Positions 37,041 to 45,985 of a stretch of 64,000 bases of DNA are shown here, one piece after another; position 1 is the stretch's first letter; each line of letters opens with the position of its first letter. The notes under the pieces are model-generated. The model did not search any database. It was not told the DNA's origin and saw only the letters and a program-made list of their open reading frames with translations. The stretch is from Gemmatimonadota bacterium. GTDB lineage: Bacteria; 4572-55; J002. The stretch covers positions 1 through 64,000 of the forward strand of contig RFFQ01000173.1 in the NCBI GenBank assembly GCA_003697105.1. The letters run 5' to 3'. The position numbers and the translations under genes are program-made.

Positions 37041-39557
37041 TTAGGACACATCAGAAATTTCATCGGGTTGATGCGGTAGGGAAACATGCCCACCTCTGGA
37101 AAAGATACGCTCCCATTCCAACGCCACCTCCAGACTTTGCCGGGCACTTTCGCGTAGATTTTCATCTTCCGTGGAGGAGATAATCTGCTCCCACTGTTTG
37201 ATGGCGCCTTTGTAAATCCGGCGGTAATTACACAGACCTAACTGATAATGGGCGTAGTGATAGGTTGGTTTGATGCGGATGACCGTCCGGTAGGTGTGTG
37301 CGGCTTCGTTATACTTTTGCTGTTGAAAATAGATGTCCCCTAGGGTTGTATAGACATAGGCATCATTTGCGTTGGTTTTGAGGGCTTCCTGACAGATATT
37401 TTCCGCGGTTTGCAGATCATCTTTACGAACATAAATTTTAGCTAAGCGGCGGAACGCCAATGAATTTTCCGGGTTGAGTTCGATAGCTTGCCGGTAGTAG
37501 TGGATTGCGTCATCGGGGCGTTCGGCATATTCAGAAAGAATGCCACAAATCAGTTGGGCTTCAAAATTCGTAGGTTCTAGTTCGATCACCCGTTTGTACG
37601 CCTCCAGTGCTTTATCGTACAGCCCTTTTTTCTTATACACATTCCCTTTGGAGCGGTATATTTCGCTGCGGTCGGGTGCTAACTGGTTTGCTTTGCCCAA
37701 GTACAACAAAGCTTCGTCATACATGCCTTTGCGGGAGTATGCCCGGCCAAGCAGATATTGCGCCTCCGTATGTTGGGGGTCGAGTTCCACGGCAACCCGG
37801 AGTTTGATCAGGGCTTCGTCCAGAGCACCAGCGTCGAAGTGCTCTTTTGCTTCTTGATAATACCGGTGAACTTCGGTGCGTTTAATGCGTTCGGCGCGAT
37901 CAATACCTTGTTCGTGTTCTCCGGCTAAACGTTCTTGCAGCCGTTTGGCGGCGTCTTCGGGGCGGGCAACCGGAACGGTCAGGACTTCAAATTTGGGAGT
38001 GGGGAAGTCGATCATCAATTTGAAAAAGTACCCCGCATATTCGCTGCGTAAACTCCGTGCATCCTCAAATTGAACAATAGCTTCTTCGTACCGTCCCTGA
38101 TGGACAAGTGCAAAGCCATAATTAAATTTTGCTTCGGCACTTTGCGCATTTACATGAACGGCATCACTCAAAAACGGGATTGCCTGATCGTAATTGCCCA
38201 ATTCCAAATGCACAATTCCCAAATTTGCCAACACCCGATAATTACTGGGTTCCCGCTGGCGGCACTCCTCCAAAATTTTCAGTGCTTCTTGATATTCATT
38301 TTGCCAACGATACACTAAAGCAAGATTGATTTGAGGCTCGATGTCTTTCGCGTCAAGCTGAATCGCTTGGCGAAATGCCTCGATTGCTTGGTCGTACTGA
38401 CCTTGATTGACCAGTGCGACGCCCCGATTATTGTAACTGGGGGCATACTGTGGATTGACCTTCAATGATTTATCGTACCATACCAGTGCTTTTTGATATT
38501 CACCGGAGAGGTGATGCCCGACGCCGATATCGTTAAACATTCGGGCTGAATAAGGCTCTACCACTAGTGCTTTTTGGTATTCACGCACCGCATCGTTGGC
38601 GTTACCTTTCAGCAACAGAATTTCTGCCACATTGCGGTATATCAATGCCGCATCCGGATCGATACCCAACGCCCGTTGAAATTCACCCAGCGCTTCATCA
38701 AAAAAGCCTTTATTGCGATAGGCGATCCCCATGTGATAATGATTCATAAAATTCTGGGCGGGGGATTGAGTGTGTGTTGTCCGCACGGAATCGGTATCGC
38801 TCAACTCGACATCACTATCGTCGATTTCAAGGTTTGTTTCCGCTTTGGCGTAATTGGGGTCTAGTTTGATTGCCGTGTTGTACGCTTCCTGTGCTTCGGT
38901 GAACATGCCTTTATCGCCGTAAACAAAACTCAGGTGGAAGTAGGCATCGGCAAGTTCGGGATCGATTTCGATCACCTTTTGGAATTGAGCGATGGCTTCT
39001 TCATCCATGCCCATGTTGTAATAGGCTTGTCCCAGTTTATCATGGATGATGGCGATACCGGGTTTAAGTTCCGCCGCAAATAGATATTCTTGAATTGCAC
39101 GTTCACAATCTCCAATGCCCATCAAGCCGTTACCGAGGTGATAATGGGCAAGGTAATTCATCCGGTCCATCTCAACCACGGTGGTATATTGTTCGATGGC
39201 ATCTTGAAAATTACCGGCGGTTTCATAAACGTTGCCCAACTTGTAGTATGCCTGCACATCTTTCGGGTTCATCTGAATCCGCTGTTTGTATTTATTGATG
39301 AGTTCATCGTATTTGCCGGTTTTCCGGTACACGGCTTGTAAATTGCGGCGGGCAAGTGAAAAACGGGGGTCTAGGGAGAGGGCTTTGCGAAATTGTTGAA
39401 TCGCCTCTTCATAAAAGCCTTTTTGGTAAAAGACGACTCCCAAATTGTTATGGGCGCCTGCATCTTTCGGATCCAGGCGATCCGAATAGCTTTGCAGGAC
39501 TTTTATATCTCCATTCCGTGTCGTCTGGTGTTGGGTATCGGAAGCCATAGTTTCCAT
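37041..39557 (-). CDS. Giant TPR-repeat protein
   Basis: An 838-residue, apparently cytosolic protein made almost wholly of tetratricopeptide repeats, with well over fifteen 34-residue units. Examples are NNLGVVFYQKGFYEEAIQQF near the N-terminus and LGRAYSRKGMYDEALLYLGKA later. One acidic break lies near residue 245 (DDSDVELSDTDS) and another helical break around 540-600. Such arrays are protein-binding scaffolds. The frame is open far upstream into gatA, but ATG 39557 (after AAAAGG) begins METMASD just before the first repeat; ATG 39548 is an alternative. It lies 19 bases after gatA and 24 before the tandem-DnaA gene. Confidence 0.87.
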   Translation of the reverse strand: METMASDTQHQTTRNGDIKVLQSYSDRLDPKDAGAHNNLGVVFYQKGFYEEAIQQFRKALSLDPRFSLARRNLQAVYRKTGKYDELINKYKQRIQMNPKDVQAYYKLGNVYETAGNFQDAIEQYTTVVEMDRMNYLAHYHLGNGLMGIGDCERAIQEYLFAAELKPGIAIIHDKLGQAYYNMGMDEEAIAQFQKVIEIDPELADAYFHLSFVYGDKGMFTEAQEAYNTAIKLDPNYAKAETNLEIDDSDVELSDTDSVRTTHTQSPAQNFMNHYHMGIAYRNKGFFDEALGEFQRALGIDPDAALIYRNVAEILLLKGNANDAVREYQKALVVEPYSARMFNDIGVGHHLSGEYQKALVWYDKSLKVNPQYAPSYNNRGVALVNQGQYDQAIEAFRQAIQLDAKDIEPQINLALVYRWQNEYQEALKILEECRQREPSNYRVLANLGIVHLELGNYDQAIPFLSDAVHVNAQSAEAKFNYGFALVHQGRYEEAIVQFEDARSLRSEYAGYFFKLMIDFPTPKFEVLTVPVARPEDAAKRLQERLAGEHEQGIDRAERIKRTEVHRYYQEAKEHFDAGALDEALIKLRVAVELDPQHTEAQYLLGRAYSRKGMYDEALLYLGKANQLAPDRSEIYRSKGNVYKKKGLYDKALEAYKRVIELEPTNFEAQLICGILSEYAERPDDAIHYYRQAIELNPENSLAFRRLAKIYVRKDDLQTAENICQEALKTNANDAYVYTTLGDIYFQQQKYNEAAHTYRTVIRIKPTYHYAHYQLGLCNYRRIYKGAIKQWEQIISSTEDENLRESARQSLEVALEWERIFSRGGHVSLPHQPDEISDVS

Positions 39558-39576
39558 CTCAAATGCCTTTTCCCGG

Positions 39577-41034
39577 TTAGGAGGCTGAATCAAGTCGCGC
39601 CTGCTCAAAGGCGTATGCGGTTTGTAGAAGTTGCTCTTCCGCATCGGGTTTCGCGATGAATTGTATGCCGGCAGGCAACTGCCCGGCAGGAATATCGCCC
39701 GGCACGGATATCGCCGGTAAGCCCGCCAGACTCGCAAGTACCGTGAATTGATCGGATTGGTACATCCGAAGCGGGTCTGTTAAGTGTTCGCCCCTACGAA
39801 ATGCCGGTGTGGGTGTGACCGGTGATACGACCAATTCCACTTGTTGAAACGCTTGCTCAAAATCGCGGGCAATTTGGGTTCGGATTTGCTGTGCTCTTTG
39901 GTAGTACGCGGCGTAATGCTCCTGTTGCAAGACGTATGTGCCCAGCAAAATGCGCCGCTTGACTTCTGGACCAAACCCTTCTGTCCGGCTGTGACGGTAT
40001 AGGCTATGCAAATCATTTGCCCGTTTTGAACGATGCCCGTACCGGACGCCATCATAACGCGCTAAATTTGCCGAAGCCTCCGCATTGGCAATGATATAGT
40101 ACGTCGCTAGGGCGTAGGGTACATGGGGTAAGGAAATCTCCCGAAGCTCTACGCCACAGGCTTCTAATCGACGTAAACCGGCATCAAACGCATACTGTAC
40201 CACCGGCTCCAGAGTTACGTCCTGAAATTCTTTCACGATGCCAATCGGGAGACCGTTCAAGGTCTTATGGTTTTTCAGGGTTGAGGCATCATAAGGGGGT
40301 GCCTTCCGGCTTGTAGAATCCTTCGGGTCTGCGCCAGCAAGTACCTGAAATAGAAGCGCGCTATCTTCCACCGTACGGGTCAGACATCCGATCTGATCAA
40401 ATGAGGAAGCAAAGGCGACCAATCCAAAGCGGGAGATTCGCCCGTAGGTGGGTTTGAGTCCCACAACGCCGCAAAATGCGGCCGGTTGCCGCACAGAACC
40501 GCCGGTATCCGACCCTAACGCAACGGTTGCCGTATGGACTGCCACTGCCGCGGCAGACCCACCACTGGAGCCGCCGGCTACCCGCGCGGGATCGTGGGGG
40601 TGGCGGGTGGCTCCAAACACGGAAGTTTCGGTTGAAGACCCCATCGCAAATTCATCCAGATTGGTCTTCCCGATAATGATCGCGCCGTGTTCCCGTAAGC
40701 ACTGGACAACGGTCGCATCATAGGGGGCAATGAACTCCTGCAACATTTTGGAACCACACGTGACCGGCACGCCTTTCACACAAATGTTGTCCTTAATGGC
40801 GACCGGAATGCCTAATAATGGTGAGGTGTCATCACCTTGATGTAAACGCCGGTCTGCTTGGCGGGCTTGTGCTAATGCCCTCTCCGCCAGCACGGTGATA
40901 TAGGCATGGATTGCCGGTTCCGTACGTTCAATGCGGGTCAGGACTTCTCGTGTTATTTCTTCCGAAGTGATACATTTTTTTCGCAATAAGCCATACAATT
41001 CTGCGGCAGATTTATCGCTACATTCCAGAGCCAT
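39577..41034 (-). CDS. gatA: Asp-tRNA(Asn)/Glu-tRNA(Gln) amidotransferase subunit A
   Basis: A 485-residue amidase subunit releasing ammonia from glutamine for transamidation of misacylated tRNA in the cytosol. The amidase signature is complete: the catalytic Lys in VAIKDNICVKG (about residue 76), the GGSSGGSAAA loop and SDTGGSVRQPAAFCG with the cis-Ser/Ser pair near 150-175. A TTG at 41049 overlapping the gatC stop is also in frame; I prefer ATG 41034, which gives the usual N-terminus. gatC precedes it, but gatB is not in the window. Confidence 0.95.
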   Translation of the reverse strand: MALECSDKSAAELYGLLRKKCITSEEITREVLTRIERTEPAIHAYITVLAERALAQARQADRRLHQGDDTSPLLGIPVAIKDNICVKGVPVTCGSKMLQEFIAPYDATVVQCLREHGAIIIGKTNLDEFAMGSSTETSVFGATRHPHDPARVAGGSSGGSAAAVAVHTATVALGSDTGGSVRQPAAFCGVVGLKPTYGRISRFGLVAFASSFDQIGCLTRTVEDSALLFQVLAGADPKDSTSRKAPPYDASTLKNHKTLNGLPIGIVKEFQDVTLEPVVQYAFDAGLRRLEACGVELREISLPHVPYALATYYIIANAEASANLARYDGVRYGHRSKRANDLHSLYRHSRTEGFGPEVKRRILLGTYVLQQEHYAAYYQRAQQIRTQIARDFEQAFQQVELVVSPVTPTPAFRRGEHLTDPLRMYQSDQFTVLASLAGLPAISVPGDIPAGQLPAGIQFIAKPDAEEQLLQTAYAFEQARLDSAS

Positions 41035-41045
41035 ACCAACACCGG

Positions 41046-41330
41046 TCAACGGAAAAGAGAGGGTACCCGAAAATGTTCCTGTGCCAGGTCTGGCGCCAGT
41101 TCTTCCAGAACAGTGAATGGCAATCCGATCTGGACTTGATCCGTGCGCAAAACATTTGTTGTCACTCCGGGTTGAACCATCGGTGATATACCGGTGGTGT
41201 CCACTTCCGTGACCCGGGCGAATGCGGTGAGGATACGTTCCAGGTCGGTGTGGAATTGTGCCATTTCTGAGGGTGTAAGCTCCAGTTGGGCACGTTTTGT
41301 CAGATGGGTAAATTCGGCGTGTGAGATCAT
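41046..41330 (-). CDS. gatC: Asp-tRNA(Asn)/Glu-tRNA(Gln) amidotransferase subunit C
   Basis: A 94-residue small subunit that stabilises the GatAB complex. The pattern HLTKRAQLELTPSEMAQFHTDLERIL followed by TTGISPMVQP and the LRTDQV segment is typical of GatC. ATG 41330 overlaps the tsaD stop in ATGA and gives the usual length; the open frame further upstream is inside tsaD. Confidence 0.93.
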   Translation of the reverse strand: MISHAEFTHLTKRAQLELTPSEMAQFHTDLERILTAFARVTEVDTTGISPMVQPGVTTNVLRTDQVQIGLPFTVLEELAPDLAQEHFRVPSLFR

Positions 41331-42340
41331 TTGTTTATCGCGGTTAGTGGCTGTCGTGCAAAGACGCCTAGTTGCCAAGAATCCGATTTTCCGGTACGCA
41401 GGTAAAAGTCGCCTACGGCGGCAATCATTGCCCCATTATCGGTGCACAAAATCGGTGAGGGATACAGACAGCGCAAGCCATGTTCGGCGGCGGCGCTTTC
41501 GAGTGCGGCGCGTAACCGGCGGTTACAGGCGACTCCCCCCGCCATGGTGACGGTGGGATAGCCCGCATCTAAGCAGGCGGCTATTGTCCGCTCCACAAGG
41601 CTTTTTACCACCGCTTCTTGAAAGCTGGCAAGAATGTCGTTCCGGTGCGCCTGAATAAATTCGACGGTTTGTTTTTGCAGGTAATAGAGTACGGCCGTTT
41701 TTAACCCGCTGAAACTAAAATCATACGGATGGTTACGGATGATGGGGGGCGGAAATTCCACAAAATTCGGATCTCCTTCTGCCGCTAATTTATCGATAAT
41801 GGGACCACCCGGATAGCCTAATTCCAGCCATTTCGCAATTTTGTCAAATGCCTCACCGGCGGCATCATCACGTGTTTGGCCCCGCAATTGATATTTGCCG
41901 CGTTCGGGCATGTCCACGAGCAAGGTATGCCCGCCAGACACGACCAAGCTGACCAATGGGGGTTCTAATTCCGCGCTGCCAAGGAAATTAGAGAATAAAT
42001 GCCCTTCTAAATGATTTACGCCTACCAACGGTTTTTGTGTTGTGTAGGCGAGTCCTTTAGCGACCGATACGCCCACCAGTAACGATCCAACTAAACCGGG
42101 CGCATTGGTGACCGCGATACCATCAATGTCGGTCAATGCGATATTTGCTTGGGCGAGTGCCGTTTCAATAATGGGGATAATCTTCTGGACGTGGGCACGA
42201 GAGGCGAGTTCCGGTACAACACCACCGTAGGGGATATGGACGGCTTGTGAGGCAATGATATTGGAGAGAATGTGTGTGCCGTCCCGTACAACCGCCGCCG
42301 ATGTTTCGTCGCAGGAGGATTCAATCCCCAGTACCAGCAT
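41327..42340 (-). CDS. tsaD: tRNA N6-adenosine threonylcarbamoyltransferase
   Basis: A 337-residue ASKHA-fold enzyme transferring the threonylcarbamoyl group to A37 of ANN-decoding tRNAs. It shows LGIESSCDETSAAVV at the N-terminus, VNHLEGHLFSNFL with the metal-binding His-x3-His (about 107-111), SGGHTLL, GYPGGPIID and the AGGVACNRRLR block. ATG 42340 is preceded by GAGG at six bases; a TTG six bases earlier lacks a site. It lies nine bases after the bactofilin gene. Confidence 0.97.
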   Translation of the reverse strand: MLVLGIESSCDETSAAVVRDGTHILSNIIASQAVHIPYGGVVPELASRAHVQKIIPIIETALAQANIALTDIDGIAVTNAPGLVGSLLVGVSVAKGLAYTTQKPLVGVNHLEGHLFSNFLGSAELEPPLVSLVVSGGHTLLVDMPERGKYQLRGQTRDDAAGEAFDKIAKWLELGYPGGPIIDKLAAEGDPNFVEFPPPIIRNHPYDFSFSGLKTAVLYYLQKQTVEFIQAHRNDILASFQEAVVKSLVERTIAACLDAGYPTVTMAGGVACNRRLRAALESAAAEHGLRCLYPSPILCTDNGAMIAAVGDFYLRTGKSDSWQLGVFARQPLTAINK

Positions 42341-42349
42341 TCCCAACCT

Positions 42350-42778
42350 CTATTTCCGTTTTCGGGAGGTACTTTGTCCCCCGCTGGATGGCGTGTTTCC
42401 CGCGCTACTTCCTCCCCCGGAGGTGCCCTTGGGTTGATCACTTAAATAGGCGGGAACTTCTCGTTCTTTCATGTTCACTTTACCCCGAATAATGGCTTCC
42501 GGATCGACTTCTAAGCCGCCGGTGGGGCATTCAATGTCCCCTTCTACCCGACCACTGGCATGAATATGGACTTTTTCTTTGGCAAAAATATTACCAACCA
42601 CTTTGCCTTCGACCGAAACAATGGTGCCTTCTACTTCGGCGGTCACCCGTCCATTTCTGCCGATGTGAAATTTGCCGTTGACCTTAATTTTACCTTCAAA
42701 TTCACCTTCAATGGTGATGTCCTCATCGCTGGTCATCTCCCCGGTAACTTTAATTCCTTTGCTGATTAATGATTGCAC
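42350..42778 (-). CDS. Bactofilin (second copy of the pair)
   Basis: A 142-residue cytoskeletal polymer-forming protein. The central beta-helix (about residues 5-105) shows the bactofilin rhythm of short repeats: KVTGEMTSDEDITIEGEFEGKI, GTIVSVEGKVVGNI and ASGRVEGDIECP. Disordered tails flank it, with a Gly/Ser-rich C-terminus. Bactofilins assemble nucleotide-free filaments that position wall or polarity factors. The start is GTG 42778 behind GGAGG. It lies 42 bases after the other bactofilin gene. Confidence 0.93.
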   Translation of the reverse strand: MQSLISKGIKVTGEMTSDEDITIEGEFEGKIKVNGKFHIGRNGRVTAEVEGTIVSVEGKVVGNIFAKEKVHIHASGRVEGDIECPTGGLEVDPEAIIRGKVNMKEREVPAYLSDQPKGTSGGGSSAGNTPSSGGQSTSRKRK

Positions 42779-42820
42779 AATTCCTCCACATTGTTATCAA
42801 CTTACATATTCTAAGGTTTA

Positions 42821-43252
42821 CTATTTGGATTCCGCTGATGGTGATGGTTTAGGGGACCGTTTTCGATCCGGCATTTCACAACTTCCCTTAAAAATAGCCC
42901 CATCTTCCACCACGAGACGCGGATTATCAATATTACCCGTCACGTGGGCCGTAGGGCGGAGATGTAGTTTATCTTGTGTGACAATGCTTCCATTCACCCG
43001 TCCGGAGACGATCATATTGCGAGCCCGGATGGATTCGCTCTCAAGGTTACCGGACTCCTCAATGGTGAGGTCTTCATTTAAGCTGATTTTACCATTGACT
43101 TTACCCATAATTCGTACCGAATCCTGACCGGAAATATCGCCTTTAATCACCACCCGCGAGCCGATGTAGGTATCTTGTTTGCGGTCTAACTTCGGGATAT
43201 TTGCCTGTTGTAAACGCTGTTCTTCTTTGTTTTTGTTACCAAACCAACCCAT
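42821..43252 (-). CDS. Bactofilin (first copy of the pair)
   Basis: A 143-residue bactofilin with a longer charged N-terminal tail (GWFGNKNKEEQRLQQ) before the beta-helix (about 27-122): VVIKGDISGQDSVRIMGKVNGKI, RNMIVSGRVNGSI and LRPTAHVTGNI. It ends in a basic, Ser/Pro-rich tail. The tails differ strongly from those of the adjacent copy, so the two probably have distinct membrane or partner contacts. It is the first gene of the long minus-strand operon and follows a consensus promoter. Confidence 0.92.
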   Translation of the reverse strand: MGWFGNKNKEEQRLQQANIPKLDRKQDTYIGSRVVIKGDISGQDSVRIMGKVNGKISLNEDLTIEESGNLESESIRARNMIVSGRVNGSIVTQDKLHLRPTAHVTGNIDNPRLVVEDGAIFKGSCEMPDRKRSPKPSPSAESK

Positions 43253-43301
43253 ATATTCTCCTTTTTATCTTCCAAAATTATTAAGTAGAGATTCCGCGCT
43301 C

Positions 43302-43330
43302 AATATAGGTCTTTTACCAATCAGCGTCAA
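43302..43330 (-). promoter_or_regulatory. Promoter of the bactofilin-tsaD-gatCA-TPR-DnaA2 operon
   Basis: On the minus strand TTGACG (43330-43325) and TATATT (43307-43302) are 17 bases apart, about 45 bases before the first bactofilin ATG. Confidence 0.68.
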
Positions 43331-43378
43331 GCCTTATTCCGCGCCAAAGGGGTATCCTAGCAGGGCTAAAAACAAGGG

Positions 43379-43407
43379 TTTACAAATCCTTTTTTTTTTG
43401 CTAGGAT
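43379..43407 (+). promoter_or_regulatory. Promoter of the amidase-aroA-menF operon
   Basis: TTTACA (43379-43384), 17 bases that include a ten-T run, then TAGGAT (43402-43407). The start would be near 43414, about 55 bases before the ATG at 43468. Confidence 0.5.
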
Positions 43408-43467
43408 CAGGGCGGTGTTTCCAACCAACGTGTTTCCTTTCACTTTGAATCCAGACGAAATCTATCC

Positions 43468-44664
43468 ATGCAAAAGTGGTTACTTATCGGGTTTATCTTG
43501 CTGGGCATGACCTCCATCGCCGTCCCGAAGATCAAACCGAGTGAACGACATGTCACGGCAGTGGCGCAACCGGGGGATGGCATTTATGCGTTACTGGCAC
43601 GCTACCATCTACCTCAAAATCGTTACTATGTGGATCAGTTCCGGGCGTTGAATGCCTCGAATCTTGCAGGTAATGACCATCTGGTTGCCGGGCGAACCTA
43701 CGAAATACCGATCAAAATATATACTTATAACGGGATCAGCATCCGTTCCACCGTGGGGATTTCGGATCGATCCCATGCGGAACGAATTCAAGCGTATAAT
43801 CGCACGATGCTAAACGCCGGTTTTCAGGATCAGGACTATCTGATTAGTAAGGTGTTGTGGGTACCTTTCCACGAATTGGAATCGAACCCAGCCGCTTATG
43901 AAACTCGCCGTAAAACGTCGGGACGTTCGAGACCATTCTCGATTTTTGGTCCCCGATATGCGGAGGTGACTTTTACGGACTCAGACCTGCGTGGTTCGGT
44001 CTTTTATATTGTTGCTGGGCACGGTGGTCCCGACCCCGGCGCGACCGGTAAACGGGGAAATCACACGCTTTGTGAAGATGAGTACGCCTATGACATCGCT
44101 CTGCGGCTGACCCGCAATTTGCTGGCACATGGTGCCATCGCTTACGTGATTACCCGTGACCCTAATGACGGTATCCGCGATGAAGCGTACCTAAAATGTG
44201 ATACGGATGAGTATTGTTGGAAGGCTCAGGCGATCCCGCGAGGACAGTTATCCCGCTTGCACCAGCGAGCAGAAGCAATCAACCGGCTTTACTGGCGTCA
44301 CAAAGGTGCCAAACAGCGGGTAGTTGTACTCCACGTGGACTCGCGCAGCCGTGGCAACCGGGTGGATATGTTTTTTTACTACCATTCGACCAGCCATTCC
44401 GGTAAACGCTTGGCAGAAACCCTCCACCAGACGATCCGGCGGAAATATCAGATTCACCAACCGGCGCGAGGTTATCACGGGTTTGTGCGTGCCAGAGATG
44501 AGTTATACATGCTCCGCAAACCCCTTCCGACAACGGTTTATGTGGAATTAGGGAACATCAAAAATAGTTTTGACCAACTGCGGCTGATCAAAGTGGATAA
44601 TCGGCAAGCGGTTGCCAACTGGCTAACAGAGGGTTTAATCAAAGACATCAACGCCACCAAATGA
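43468..44664 (+). CDS. N-acetylmuramoyl-L-alanine amidase-like protein (variant Amidase_3)
   Basis: A 398-residue exported protein with an N-terminal signal helix. Residues about 25-95 resemble a LysM-like peptidoglycan-binding module (GDGIYALLARYHL ... LVAGRTYEIPI). The C-terminal part matches the zinc amidase fold: first His and Gly-Gly in VAGHGGPDPGATG (about 183), a Glu in CEDEYAYDIA (about 202), His in VVLHVDSR (about 289) and the catalytic-type Glu in VYVELGNIKN (about 358). Two sites depart from the usual pattern (VAGHGG for DPGHGG, HVDSR for HxNA), so activity on murein is likely but not certain. It is followed 13 bases later by aroA. Confidence 0.82.
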   Translation: MQKWLLIGFILLGMTSIAVPKIKPSERHVTAVAQPGDGIYALLARYHLPQNRYYVDQFRALNASNLAGNDHLVAGRTYEIPIKIYTYNGISIRSTVGISDRSHAERIQAYNRTMLNAGFQDQDYLISKVLWVPFHELESNPAAYETRRKTSGRSRPFSIFGPRYAEVTFTDSDLRGSVFYIVAGHGGPDPGATGKRGNHTLCEDEYAYDIALRLTRNLLAHGAIAYVITRDPNDGIRDEAYLKCDTDEYCWKAQAIPRGQLSRLHQRAEAINRLYWRHKGAKQRVVVLHVDSRSRGNRVDMFFYYHSTSHSGKRLAETLHQTIRRKYQIHQPARGYHGFVRARDELYMLRKPLPTTVYVELGNIKNSFDQLRLIKVDNRQAVANWLTEGLIKDINATK

Positions 44665-44677
44665 GACGCTACTGCTT

Positions 44678-45976
44678 ATGAAACGTTCCCTGATGGTACA
44701 ACCGGCCGCGGCTCTACACGGGGACATCACGGTGCCGGGCGATAAGTCAATCTCACACCGGGCGGTGCTCTTGGGAGCACTGGGTGACGGGCAATTTACC
44801 GTGAAAAATTGGCTTTCTGCCGGCGATACCGAAGCTAGCTTACAAGCCGTTCAGGATTTGGGCATCCCCGTGGAACGACCATCACCCACCACCTTGATCC
44901 TCACGGGGGGAATGTTTCAACCGCCGGATCACCCGCTGAACTTGAGGAATACCGGTACCGGCTTGCGTTTGCTCGCCGGTATTCTTGCCGCCCAACCGTT
45001 TGAAAGCATTTTGGATGGCAGTTCGCAACTTCGCCAACGCCCAATGGGACGGATCATTGACCCGCTCCGGCGGATGGGCGCGGAGATTTCCGGCATGGAC
45101 GGGTATGCCCCGCTCCACATTAAACCGGCGGCATTACGAGGCATCGATTATACGCTACCGGTGGCAAGTGCACAGGTCAAAAGCGCGATTTTGCTTGCCG
45201 GACTTTTTGCCCAAGGGGAGACCATCCTCCGGCAAAATTACCCCTCCCGCGATCACACCGAACGGATGCTACAAGCGATGGGGGCAAATCTGACCCAACA
45301 AAACGGTATCATCCACCTTCAACCGGGGAATCCCTTGAAAAATCAGGACATCTCCATCCCTGGCGATTTATCCGCCGCGGCGTTTCCGCTGGCGGCGGCA
45401 TTGATTGTACCGGACAGCGACATCACTCTCCACGGGGTGAATCTCAACCCTACACGTACCGGCTTGCTTGACGTGCTCACCCGCATGGGAGCCAACCTGA
45501 CGATCACGAAAACCGGGACCCAAGCTGGTGAACCGGTGGGCCGGATTCACGCCCAAACCAGCGAACTGCACGGGATCGAAATCGGGGGCGCAATGATCCC
45601 GCGCTTGATCGATGAAATTCCAATTTTGATGGTGATCGCGCTCCATGCGGAAGGGCAAACCCTTGTGCGGGATGCTGCCGAATTACGGGTTAAAGAGAGC
45701 GACCGCCTGTCCGTGATGACCGCGCAGTTACATCGGCTCGGTGCTTCGATCACCGAAACTCCCGAGGGTTTCCGGCTGGTGGGTAAGCAACACTTGACCG
45801 GTGCCGTCGTCGATAGTCACGAGGACCACCGGGTTGCCATGAGCCTGGCTATTGCCGGGCTAGTTGCCACTGGGGAAACGGTTGTTCGGAATAGCCCCTG
45901 TATTGGCGATTCCTTTCCCGATTTTGTTTCCCAGATGAAGTCTCTCGGGGCGCCTATCCGTACCCACACTTGGTAG
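44678..45976 (+). CDS. aroA: 3-Phosphoshikimate 1-carboxyvinyltransferase (EPSP synthase)
   Basis: A 432-residue cytosolic enzyme joining PEP to shikimate-3-phosphate, filling the step between AroK and AroC of the cluster at 8-12 kb. Motifs are PGDKSISHRAVLLGAL (about 21-36), RNTGTGLRLLAGIL, the LRQRPMGRIIDPLR block, SAQVKSAILLAGL, the late RVKESDRL (about 340) and DHRVAMSLAIAG. Class I/II assignment is not attempted; the Gly of the NTGTG motif is where other types have NAGTA. The gene is coupled to menF, with a gap of about nine bases. Confidence 0.96.
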   Translation: MKRSLMVQPAAALHGDITVPGDKSISHRAVLLGALGDGQFTVKNWLSAGDTEASLQAVQDLGIPVERPSPTTLILTGGMFQPPDHPLNLRNTGTGLRLLAGILAAQPFESILDGSSQLRQRPMGRIIDPLRRMGAEISGMDGYAPLHIKPAALRGIDYTLPVASAQVKSAILLAGLFAQGETILRQNYPSRDHTERMLQAMGANLTQQNGIIHLQPGNPLKNQDISIPGDLSAAAFPLAAALIVPDSDITLHGVNLNPTRTGLLDVLTRMGANLTITKTGTQAGEPVGRIHAQTSELHGIEIGGAMIPRLIDEIPILMVIALHAEGQTLVRDAAELRVKESDRLSVMTAQLHRLGASITETPEGFRLVGKQHLTGAVVDSHEDHRVAMSLAIAGLVATGETVVRNSPCIGDSFPDFVSQMKSLGAPIRTHTW

Positions 45977-45985
45977 TCTGGAGAG

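Noticed and set aside
37041-39557. The repetitive TPR gene as an assembly duplication or DNA repeat array
   Set aside because: Repeats are divergent at the DNA level and follow the 34-residue TPR period, so this is protein-level repetition, not tandem DNA duplication.
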